DNA from: Haemophilus sp.
Lineage (GTDB): Bacteria > Pseudomonadota > Gammaproteobacteria > Enterobacterales > Pasteurellaceae
Assembly: GCA_019423005.1 (NCBI GenBank)
Contig: JAHZCF010000101.1
Coordinates: 1-64,000, forward strand
DNA length: 64,000 bases
Reading direction: 5' to 3'
The position numbers and the translations under genes were made by a program. Every line of letters starts with the position of its first letter. The first letter of the stretch is position 1. Positions 15,884-24,165 of the stretch are shown one piece after another. The notes under the pieces were generated by a model. It made no database searches and was not told the origin of the DNA. It saw only the letters and a program-made list of their open reading frames with translations.

Positions 15884-17552
15884 CAGAAATCTCCCCCCAA
15901 TATCCTTTTTGCTTCAAAATATCTTTGTTTAAAAGTTCATCTTTCTTATTCAATTTTATTTTATTAATGCATTTATTAGAATAATCAAACACATTGTCCC
16001 GTAAATGACGATAAAGCTTTAATCTAGTAGCAATAGTGTTTCCCCCACCATGCACCATCCATGTAATAGTTCCATTTCCATAAATCCCAAAGTCAGAGAA
16101 ATAATTAAGCGTTTTCTTTTGTCTCAATTTATACTCTCCCCAAAACCATCCAGCAGAATCACAAGATAGAAACAAATCCCTAGCTATTAAGGCAGCATAA
16201 TCACATTGGTATTCTTTTTTTTGTCCAGAACCATCATAATATACTTCCTTATATATAGGTCTTCTATTAAATAGCTCTTTCTCTACATCTGCTTCATTTA
16301 TTTCCTTATTCAGAAAATAGTTAGGAAAACGTTTTACTACACTCTTATAATAGGATATTTGAGTGTCTCTCCATGTTTGTTGAATAATTCCTCGCCCTTT
16401 ATATCTTGGACCATCACCTTCTTTTGTATGTCCATGTTGTATAGCCTCTGGATGAGTTTTTATAGTAGCTTTTTGAGGATTTGGGGGATTATAATACTCA
16501 CCACTAGCAAACTCTAATGTGGTAGAAAAAAAAGCACTCTCGTGATAGCATTGAGCTAAGAATTGAATTTTTCTCATGCATGTATTGATTTCCCACTCTT
16601 TAAACGATTTATTTATTTCCTCGGTCAACCTCTCAAAAGTTTTATCCTCCTCAGATAATGGACAATTTTTTTTGTAAAATAAATCTTTGAAGCTATTCTT
16701 AGAGAATGCTCTCATCTCTAAAATAATATTTTTAAATTCTTCAACTGAAAAATCTCTATAGCAAAAACACTCACCCTTTACATGAGCAATATCCTCCGGC
16801 TTACCGTTAGCAGCACTTCTCTGCTCTACAGTACTGTTCTTTTTGTTATCCTTTTTACTATTTTCTTTTTCTAAAGACGACTCTTGCTCCTGCTTTTGTT
16901 CTATTTTTTTCTCCGGTTTCTTATCTTTTTTAGGCTGCTCTTTCTTTTTATCTATTTCTTTTTTCGGTTGTGAAGATTCAGATACTTTTTTATCACCAGC
17001 CCCAGTCTTCTTAGATAGTGAACGAGATGCATCATTTCTTGTCCGAAATCCCAAAGGATAATAAAGTTTTGCACCCTCAACTAACTTATCACTATACTTC
17101 ATACGGTTATGTAGCATCAAAGCTTCTACAGTACTTACTCCCAGCTCAATCTCAAGCTTACTCCAAGTATCTCCTTTTCTTACGAGATAATAAGCTCTCT
17201 TATACTCCTGTTCTTCATTATTTTCATTATCTAGTGCTCTTGTATTGATCGTATAAGTATCAGGCATCAAAACCTTGATTGAAGTTTTTCCTTCAGGCCA
17301 AATAAATTTATCTGTTGTAGAATGTTGCGTTTTAGGGTATTTCTCATTCCAAAAGACAAGCTCTAACTCTTTATGGTCACCTAAAGATGATTCAACTAAT
17401 TCTCTATCAAACCAAACCTTTCCATTGCTATCTGCTCTTGATGGTAACTTCGTAATTAAATTACCATTAATATAAAGTTCAAAATAACAATAGGGCATTG
17501 ATTGTCTTTCAGTATCTAAAATTTCAATGCTATATAATGCTTGCTGTACCAT
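15870..17552 (-). CDS. T6SS peptidoglycan hydrolase effector: Ig/TTR-like + LysM + GH19-like
   Basis: 560 residues, no signal peptide. Residues 1-100 form a beta-rich domain that probably docks on VgrG. A LysM domain lies at about 121-168 (YYLVRKGDTWSKL, YYPLG). A Lys/Glu-rich linker runs from 175 to 250. A GH19/lysozyme-like catalytic domain follows from about 270, with CYHES (Glu338), GDGPRYKGRGIIQQTW (379-394) and WMVHGGG near the end. It should cut peptidoglycan glycan strands in the target periplasm. It starts 36 nt after vgrG and overlaps its immunity candidate, so vgrG-effector-immunity form one operon. It appears intact, unlike the other effectors of the array. Confidence 0.85.
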   Translation of the reverse strand: MVQQALYSIEILDTERQSMPYCYFELYINGNLITKLPSRADSNGKVWFDRELVESSLGDHKELELVFWNEKYPKTQHSTTDKFIWPEGKTSIKVLMPDTYTINTRALDNENNEEQEYKRAYYLVRKGDTWSKLEIELGVSTVEALMLHNRMKYSDKLVEGAKLYYPLGFRTRNDASRSLSKKTGAGDKKVSESSQPKKEIDKKKEQPKKDKKPEKKIEQKQEQESSLEKENSKKDNKKNSTVEQRSAANGKPEDIAHVKGECFCYRDFSVEEFKNIILEMRAFSKNSFKDLFYKKNCPLSEEDKTFERLTEEINKSFKEWEINTCMRKIQFLAQCYHESAFFSTTLEFASGEYYNPPNPQKATIKTHPEAIQHGHTKEGDGPRYKGRGIIQQTWRDTQISYYKSVVKRFPNYFLNKEINEADVEKELFNRRPIYKEVYYDGSGQKKEYQCDYAALIARDLFLSCDSAGWFWGEYKLRQKKTLNYFSDFGIYGNGTITWMVHGGGNTIATRLKLYRHLRDNVFDYSNKCINKIKLNKKDELLNKDILKQKGYWGEISDEEY

Positions 17553-17588
17553 ATATTTTCTCTACTTTACTTATATGTTTATATATCA

Positions 17589-19835
17589 TTAACTTTCAAT
17601 TTTGGCTTTACCAATAAATACCGTTAATTGTTCTTCAAATTCTCGATACACTCGTGCTGTTCGACCATCCTCATCTAATACTCCATCTGTAATAACCTCT
17701 CCTTGACTATCCAAAATAGTGTAAGGCACTTTTTTCTCATTACAACGTCCATAAACATCATAAACATCTAATCTTGTTGAATAATAAGTATTTGGTGTAA
17801 TCGAATCATTTACTGTTGTTTCAAACGGACTCACCCCATCAGCTGCTCCCGCATCTTCCGTAAGTGGTCCCTCAACATACACATTCCCAATCAATGTAAT
17901 CCCTTCTTGGTTTAACACGATTTCACCGGCAGGGCCTTGAATATGAACTTCGTCATAACCTTCTAAATCAAACTGTTCACAAACTTGTTCAAAAAGCTCA
18001 CCCGCAACCCAGCTGCCATTTTGGGCAATTTCAATAGTTAAATCCTGTCCGACTTTGATAAGGCTATCAGCATGGACATTGACTCGACGGTTATTATTCA
18101 CATTCAGAATATCGTCTTTTTCTATTTTCGTGATTCGATTACGTCCAATACTGCGTATTTGGTCTCGATTGATAGTCAGGTCTTCATCTTGTCCAACCCT
18201 TTCCATTCGGTCATTGCCTATATGGATTGTTTCATTACAGCCAACTTGCTCCGTGCGGTCATGCCCCACTTGAGTCGTTTCATCATGTTTCACAATATGA
18301 TTAAGGTCTTTCTCTGCATGAATAAAGACTTCTTCACGACCCATTTCATCTTCAAAACGCAATTCGTTAAAACCATTGCCTTTATGGGTTTTGGATTTTA
18401 TCGTCATGCGGGTTTTGTGTTTGGGAAGCTCGTAAGGGGGCTCTGTGGTACTGTGATAGGTACGCCCTACCACAATCGGTTGGTCCGGGTCACCATTGAG
18501 GAATTTCACCAACACTTCATGGCCAATTCGCGGAATCATCATATTACCGTATTGTGCGCCCGCCCAACCTTGCACCACGCGCACCCAACAAGAGCTGTGC
18601 TCATCAAAGTTGCCTAATCTATCCCAAGGAAATTGCAGTTTTACTCTTCCCCATTCATCACAATAGATTTCTTCCCCTTCGGGGCCTGTAACATGGGCAA
18701 CTTGTGTACCACGAATAATCGGGCGAGGTTTTAATGGACTGCGCCAAGGCTTGTTGTGTGGAATCAGGAAAAGTGTGTTTTCATAGCGGTTGCCTTCTTC
18801 TCCCGCTTCTTCATCTAAAGCGCCTGTTTGTTTACCGAAGTGCTCTACACGCACCACCAACCAATCTTGATTGAAGGCTGAATTGGCATGCCCTTCTAAA
18901 GTAAAACCACAACCCGGTACGACACGCATATCATCGCCCACAGCATTCGCCGTTTCAGAAAGTGCCAGTTCTGATTCTAAACGATAAAGACTGAACGGAT
19001 TGCCTTGTTCATCTTTCTTATATCGTCCCGGATAGTCATATTTTTCATAAACTGTCGCAGAATTGACCGCACTTTTAGACGTATCACTATCAGTAATCCC
19101 AGATGCCTGTGAATGATGTTGATGTTCGAGGTTGTAATTCGGATTTAAAAAGGTGTAATCTCGTAAGGTTTGGCTAGTTGTCGTCACCTTACGGCAATAG
19201 TCGAATCGCCAAAGGCAAGCAAATGAACGATCCCCTGCGGGCTTCGCATTATAGGTCAATGTGCCAAGAATCGGAGAAGCGATACTTTGATGACCAAAAC
19301 GCAACTCATGGCTGTCTGCTCGATGGTCAAAATAATAATACCAGCCTTCTTCCGCCGCCAAGCGTTCAATAAAGGCCAAATCGGTTTCGCGATATTGCAC
19401 ACAATATTCACGCTCCCAATCTGAAGGTAAAGGCTCAAAGGAAACCTTTTCTACGCGATTTTTTTGCAATAAAGTGCGGATGATTTTTTCGCTGTTTTGA
19501 TGCTGGAAGATTCGGCTATCAGATTGAAATGCTGCTCGCGCGAGAGCCGGCTCCACCACCATTTGATAATGCGTACGGACAAACCCTGTTTTCCCCAAAC
19601 CGAAACTGGTCACAATCCCATTCAAATAACGAACCGGTTGTTCTCCTTGCCAAAAAGTAAAGGTCACGGATTGATCCATTAATGCTGAAAATGAAATATT
19701 CGGATCAAAACTTGATAACATAAGCTCTAACCGAAATGGTTCTGAAAGCCCTTCAGTCAGCTTAAAACTAATCACATCAAAAGTATGTTTTTCACCGGCA
19801 TCAAGGGTGTAACGGTAGTCAGATTGAACAGCCAT
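17589..19835 (-). CDS. vgrG: VgrG (TssI) spike protein with C-terminal extension
   Basis: 748 residues with the gp27-like head (DYRYTLDAGEKHTFDV at the start), the gp5-like OB region (GPEGEEIYCDEWGRVKLQFP, SSCWVRVVQGWAGAQYGNM, IPRIGHEVLVKFLNGDPDQP) and a beta-helix needle of short repeats (TTQVGHDRTEQVGCNETIHI). Beyond the needle a ~75-residue extension reads YYSTRLDVYDVYGRCNEKKV to LTVFIGKAKI, transthyretin-like and a probable effector-docking tip. The second VgrG (46676) lacks it. AAGGA precedes the ATG. Codons about 221-276 are the source of two scraps in the cassette array downstream and include an in-frame uptake signal. Confidence 0.95.
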   Translation of the reverse strand: MAVQSDYRYTLDAGEKHTFDVISFKLTEGLSEPFRLELMLSSFDPNISFSALMDQSVTFTFWQGEQPVRYLNGIVTSFGLGKTGFVRTHYQMVVEPALARAAFQSDSRIFQHQNSEKIIRTLLQKNRVEKVSFEPLPSDWEREYCVQYRETDLAFIERLAAEEGWYYYFDHRADSHELRFGHQSIASPILGTLTYNAKPAGDRSFACLWRFDYCRKVTTTSQTLRDYTFLNPNYNLEHQHHSQASGITDSDTSKSAVNSATVYEKYDYPGRYKKDEQGNPFSLYRLESELALSETANAVGDDMRVVPGCGFTLEGHANSAFNQDWLVVRVEHFGKQTGALDEEAGEEGNRYENTLFLIPHNKPWRSPLKPRPIIRGTQVAHVTGPEGEEIYCDEWGRVKLQFPWDRLGNFDEHSSCWVRVVQGWAGAQYGNMMIPRIGHEVLVKFLNGDPDQPIVVGRTYHSTTEPPYELPKHKTRMTIKSKTHKGNGFNELRFEDEMGREEVFIHAEKDLNHIVKHDETTQVGHDRTEQVGCNETIHIGNDRMERVGQDEDLTINRDQIRSIGRNRITKIEKDDILNVNNNRRVNVHADSLIKVGQDLTIEIAQNGSWVAGELFEQVCEQFDLEGYDEVHIQGPAGEIVLNQEGITLIGNVYVEGPLTEDAGAADGVSPFETTVNDSITPNTYYSTRLDVYDVYGRCNEKKVPYTILDSQGEVITDGVLDEDGRTARVYREFEEQLTVFIGKAKIES

Positions 19836-19869
19836 GATTGTCCTTTGTTTAACGCGTAAAATATCGCTT

Positions 19870-19898
19870 AGTATAATGTAATTTCATCTATTTCTAAA
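19870..19898 (-). promoter_or_regulatory. Putative sigma-70 promoter for vgrG-effector-immunity
   Basis: On the minus strand TTTAGA, a 17-nt spacer and TATACT lie about 35 nt upstream of the vgrG ATG, in the divergent region shared with clpV. Confidence 0.5.
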
Positions 19899-19995
19899 TA
19901 GTAAAAATAGTTGTAGTAAATTTCTATATAAAAAAATAAAATACCTAAGTTTATTTATCTTTCAAATGCTTTATTAAACATAAGGATCTCAAATA

Positions 19996-22593
19996 ATGAT
20001 CAAAATTAACTTAGCCGCGACATTAGGTGCATTAAATGACGTTTCTAAATTAATGTTAGAAGAATCTGCCGCTTATGCAATTAGTTGTGGTGAATCGGAA
20101 GTGCTTCCAGCCCATTTATTACTCAAATCATTGGAAAATCCATTCTCAGACGTTCGCTTTATTTTAAATAAACTTAACATTTCTCACGAAGAATTGACCG
20201 CACTTTTACTCAGCAAAACGCAAACATCTCACACCAATATTGACTCTGTACCAAGCTTCTCGCCGTTATTGATTGAAATGTTGCAAGAGGCATGGTTACT
20301 CGGATCACTTGAATTTGAACAAACACAAATTCGCAGTGCAAGCATTTTCTTAGCATTGGTATTGAATGCATCGCGCTATTTGCCAACTGCTGTTGCGAGC
20401 TACTTAAATCAAATTAACAAAGAAACATTACGCCAATCTTTACTGGTATTTGCTAAAGGCTCCGCTGAATCACAAACCACACAAGAAAATACTGCTACAC
20501 CTTCAGCCGTACATACAGACCAATCTGATTTAGCACGTTTTGCTGAAAATTTAACCGCCAAAGCCTCTGCAGGTAATATTGATCCCGTTCTCGCTCGTGA
20601 CAAAGAAATTGATCTGATGATCGATATTCTTTCACGCAGAAGAAAAAACAATCCGATTGTAGTTGGTGATGCGGGTGTCGGTAAAAGTGCATTAATTGAA
20701 GGATTAGCATTACGCATCGTCAATAAACAAGTTCCTCCACATTTACAAAATGTTGAACTTTGGAGCCTAGATCTTGCCGCTTTACAATCTGGCGCATCAA
20801 TCAAAGGGGAATTTGAAAAACGCTTAAAATCGGTGATTGATTTTGTAAAAAATAGCACAACGCCAATTGTTCTTTTTATTGATGAAGCCCATACACTTAT
20901 TGGTGCGGGTGGCAGCGAAGGTGACAACGATGCAGCCAACCTTTTAAAACCGGCTCTTGCTCGAGGTGAGCTTCGCACAATTGCAGCGACGACTTGGTCT
21001 GAATATAAAAAATATGTAGAACGTGACCCTGCGCTATCCCGTCGCTTCCAATTAGTGAAAGTGGACGAACCATCTATTGAAGAAAGTATTGTTATTCTAC
21101 GTGGTTTAAAACCACTCTACGAAAAAGCGCATGGTGTTTATATCACAGGTGAAGCACTTGAAACAGTAACAAAGTTATCTGCGCGTTATATTGCGGCGAA
21201 AAAGCTACCGGATAAAGCCATCGATATTTTAGACACGGCTTGCGCTCGCGTTTCTACAGCAAAAGACACGCCACCAAAACGCTTAAGCTACTTAGATAAT
21301 AAGATCCATGAAATCAATGTTGCCATTGCTGAATTTGATCGTGATTATCAGCTAGGTGAAACAGTTGATAATACAGTGAAAACAAAACTAGAAAATCAAC
21401 TCACTGAATTAGCCGAAGAAAAAAATGTGCTTTCTTCTCGATTTGAATCTCAAAAAGCATTAGTGGAAGAAATTTTATCCTTACGAACCAAGCTCTCTGA
21501 TTCTGAAACAGAATATACCGAAGAAGAACGTCAAGAATTGATCGCACAATTACAAGCGAAAAAAGCGGAATATGAAGCAATCAAACCTGAAGAATGTTTA
21601 ATTCATGCTGAAGTGGGAAGCAAACAAATTACTGCGGTAATTGCTGATTTGACAGGTATTCCTGTAAATAGCATGACAGGTGATGAACTTACAAAACTCA
21701 CTGAGCTTCCTGATATTCTTAACGACAACATTAAAGGTCAATCTCAAGCCATTGAGCAAATTCACAAAAACTTGCTTACTGCTATGGCGGATTTACGCCG
21801 TGCCGGCACACCATTGGGCGCATTATTACTTGTTGGACCAAGTGGTGTGGGTAAAACTGAAACAGCAATTCAAATTGCCGAACATATCTTTGGTGGCAAA
21901 CAATTCCTGACTACCATTAATATGTCTGAATACCAAGAAAAACATACTGTTTCACGTTTAATTGGTTCGCCTCCAGGTTATGTGGGCTATGGTGAAGGTG
22001 GTTTACTAACTGAAGCTATTCGCCAAAAACCTTATTCTATCGTGCTATTAGATGAAGTAGAAAAAGCCCATCCAGATGTGCTTAACTTGTTCTATCAAGC
22101 TTTTGATAAAGGCGAACTTGCAGATGGGGAAGGGCGTTTAATTGACTGTAAAAATATTCTCTTTATGCTCACCTCAAACTGTGGTTTTGATGCTGCAAAT
22201 GATCAGTTTGCCGTGAAAAGTGATGAAGAATTACGTCGTTCGCTTCTCACATTCTTCAAACCGGCATTGCTTGCCCGTATGCAAATTGTGCAATATCACT
22301 ATTTAACCACCGATGTAATGCAACGCATTGTAAAAGCAAAATTAGCGAAATTAGAGAAATTAATCGCTGAGCGTTATAAAGCGACTGTTACTATCGCAGA
22401 AAATATTCTTAAACATATTGAGCAACAATGCGAAGCCGATACAAATGGTGCGCGTTTGGTCGATGCGATTCTTGAAGGGCAACTTTTACCACCTCTTTCC
22501 TTAGCATTACTTCAACGCATCGCTAGTGGTGAGAAAATGTCAAATATCACGATCAATTTTGAGAATGGTGAATACCAAGTTGAGATTGCGTAA
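19996..22593 (+). CDS. clpV: ClpV (TssH) AAA+ ATPase
   Basis: An 865-residue ClpB-family ATPase that disassembles the contracted TssB/TssC sheath. It has an N-domain (about 1-150), a first AAA module with Walker A GDAGVGKSA (about 223) and Walker B FIDEAHTLIG, a coiled-coil middle (about 420-520), and a second AAA module with GPSGVGKTE (about 613) and LLDEVEKAHPDV. The length fits ClpV rather than housekeeping ClpB, and the T6SS context is decisive. It is transcribed divergently from vgrG and ends before a strong USS-pair terminator. Confidence 0.95.
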   Translation: MIKINLAATLGALNDVSKLMLEESAAYAISCGESEVLPAHLLLKSLENPFSDVRFILNKLNISHEELTALLLSKTQTSHTNIDSVPSFSPLLIEMLQEAWLLGSLEFEQTQIRSASIFLALVLNASRYLPTAVASYLNQINKETLRQSLLVFAKGSAESQTTQENTATPSAVHTDQSDLARFAENLTAKASAGNIDPVLARDKEIDLMIDILSRRRKNNPIVVGDAGVGKSALIEGLALRIVNKQVPPHLQNVELWSLDLAALQSGASIKGEFEKRLKSVIDFVKNSTTPIVLFIDEAHTLIGAGGSEGDNDAANLLKPALARGELRTIAATTWSEYKKYVERDPALSRRFQLVKVDEPSIEESIVILRGLKPLYEKAHGVYITGEALETVTKLSARYIAAKKLPDKAIDILDTACARVSTAKDTPPKRLSYLDNKIHEINVAIAEFDRDYQLGETVDNTVKTKLENQLTELAEEKNVLSSRFESQKALVEEILSLRTKLSDSETEYTEEERQELIAQLQAKKAEYEAIKPEECLIHAEVGSKQITAVIADLTGIPVNSMTGDELTKLTELPDILNDNIKGQSQAIEQIHKNLLTAMADLRRAGTPLGALLLVGPSGVGKTETAIQIAEHIFGGKQFLTTINMSEYQEKHTVSRLIGSPPGYVGYGEGGLLTEAIRQKPYSIVLLDEVEKAHPDVLNLFYQAFDKGELADGEGRLIDCKNILFMLTSNCGFDAANDQFAVKSDEELRRSLLTFFKPALLARMQIVQYHYLTTDVMQRIVKAKLAKLEKLIAERYKATVTIAENILKHIEQQCEADTNGARLVDAILEGQLLPPLSLALLQRIASGEKMSNITINFENGEYQVEIA

Positions 22594-22620
22594 TTTATGA
22601 TACAAAACATCTAAAAATTT

Positions 22621-22660
22621 GACCGCACTTTGGCTTTCATTCATAAAGTGCGGTCATCTT
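22621..22660 (+). terminator. USS-pair terminator after clpV
   Basis: GACCGCACTTT and AAAGTGCGGTC form a perfect 11-bp stem around a 13-base loop, followed by ATCTTTT. The next plus-strand gene (22774) is therefore probably a separate unit. Confidence 0.75.
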
Positions 22661-22773
22661 TTAAGTTATTTTCTTGAGGTTTATATTTCAACCTTTAGAT
22701 TTGAACTGCACAGCAGTTATTGCTATGATTTCAGAAGGCATTTGGCCTCTTCAATCATTTTAAAAGGAACATT

Positions 22774-24147
22774 ATGTCTATATCCCTTTGGATTTCCACT
22801 GCATACTTACAAGAATCTCCAAGTACGGATAAATTTGTCGCATTATTGGCTTTTGTCGATAGCCGAGAAACATTTGAACAGCTTGTAAAAACCACCTTTA
22901 ACTCAGAACAAACGCATTATCAATATCAATTAGCCCCTCTGAAAGCTGAAATCTTTTTTCAACGACATGGGCAAATGTGGCTTGCGTATCAAGCTAATGG
23001 ATTGAAGGAAGGTGAAGTACGGGTAGTAGAATTAGTTGGGGATAAACCAAAAGAAAACTTTGCTAGTGAGACTAATTACTTACTTTGTCATCAAATCAAC
23101 AATGTGGAATTGCTAGATAGACAGTTTGGGCGCCACCCGCAAATCTTTGCACCTGATGAGATTTTTAAGCTGCTCTTCCCTAACACACCGATTCCGCCCG
23201 ATATGACTCAACTTGGTTGGTCTGAAAATCACCAGGAACCAGTTTTCCCCTTGCCCGTTTGGGATGAAAACACACTAAAAAAAGATATCGCACTGTTTGG
23301 TGAACCATTACCGGAATTAAAATGTTATTTCATCTTAGACGCGAATAAACATAAACTTTTAGAACCAGAAAGCTTTCACTGTAGGATTGAAAACCTATTC
23401 CAAGGCGAGTTTGCGGAAATCACCAAAGAAATAGGCCCTTATTTAGTCGAAGTTATCCCTTACCCAGACTATAAAGCTGAGAGCGAATTAATGGGCTTGT
23501 TTAGTGATGAAGGTGCAATGACAAGATTCAATTGGCACGAAGAGTTAGGCATTTTTATCCACTCCCGTTATGATTTTGATACTGTATTACACCATCTTCG
23601 CCACTTTCCAGTAATGAAAGACGAAAATGGAAAGTGGTTTTTCTTCCGTTTTTATGACCCAAAAGTATTACGTAATTATCTAGATGTTATCGCCACCAGC
23701 CCCGAAAAACTTAATAAGTTTTTTGGTTATGAAAAGCGCATTATTCATGCTTTTGGCTCTGGCATTGGAGACAGTTTTTATTATTATCAAATTAAAGCAT
23801 TACCAGAAGACACTAGAAACATTCCCATTATCCTAACTGATTTTGAAATAAAAGGATTTAAAAAGAGTAAGTGGTTAGAAACAAGAGAAAATTTAATGGA
23901 GTATGCCCTACAGGAATATCCACAACTCTACTCGGAAAAAAATAAACATGAATTATGCCAAAACTTGGAAGAAGGCTATAAAAAGGGTTACACTTATGAA
24001 ATTTCAATATTGCAGTATGCTCTAGCTAAGCAAAGTGCGGTCCAAAATGGTATAGATTTTATTAAATTGGAAGAACAGGTTACAAAAGAAAATACATCGC
24101 CCTTAGAACGAGCTGTAAAATTGTGTTCATTGTTAAATATAGAATAA
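22774..24147 (+). CDS. DUF4123 domain T6SS adaptor/chaperone (VasX-like module)
   Basis: 457 residues. ATG at 22774 follows AAAAGGAAC. The conserved DUF4123 features are present: FILDANKHKLLE, then YPDYKAESELMGLF, the histidine-rich helix VLHHLRHFPVM and FRFYDPKVLRNYL. These proteins hold an effector and place it on VgrG. It lies 18 nt before the large VasX-like gene, which should be its cargo. It shares the family but little detailed sequence with the adaptor at 5415-6737, so each serves its own effector. An uptake signal lies within the gene at about 24031. Confidence 0.85.
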   Translation: MSISLWISTAYLQESPSTDKFVALLAFVDSRETFEQLVKTTFNSEQTHYQYQLAPLKAEIFFQRHGQMWLAYQANGLKEGEVRVVELVGDKPKENFASETNYLLCHQINNVELLDRQFGRHPQIFAPDEIFKLLFPNTPIPPDMTQLGWSENHQEPVFPLPVWDENTLKKDIALFGEPLPELKCYFILDANKHKLLEPESFHCRIENLFQGEFAEITKEIGPYLVEVIPYPDYKAESELMGLFSDEGAMTRFNWHEELGIFIHSRYDFDTVLHHLRHFPVMKDENGKWFFFRFYDPKVLRNYLDVIATSPEKLNKFFGYEKRIIHAFGSGIGDSFYYYQIKALPEDTRNIPIILTDFEIKGFKKSKWLETRENLMEYALQEYPQLYSEKNKHELCQNLEEGYKKGYTYEISILQYALAKQSAVQNGIDFIKLEEQVTKENTSPLERAVKLCSLLNIE

Positions 24148-24165
24148 AAATTAGAGTAATCAACC

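Noticed and set aside
18072..18617. A 181-codon open frame antisense to vgrG
   Set aside because: It mirrors the repetitive needle-coding region, has no ribosome binding site and no protein-like motif. The opposite strand encodes a clear VgrG.
20409..20978. A 189-codon open frame antisense to clpV
   Set aside because: Arg/Ser-rich shadow of the conserved AAA module. No start signal.
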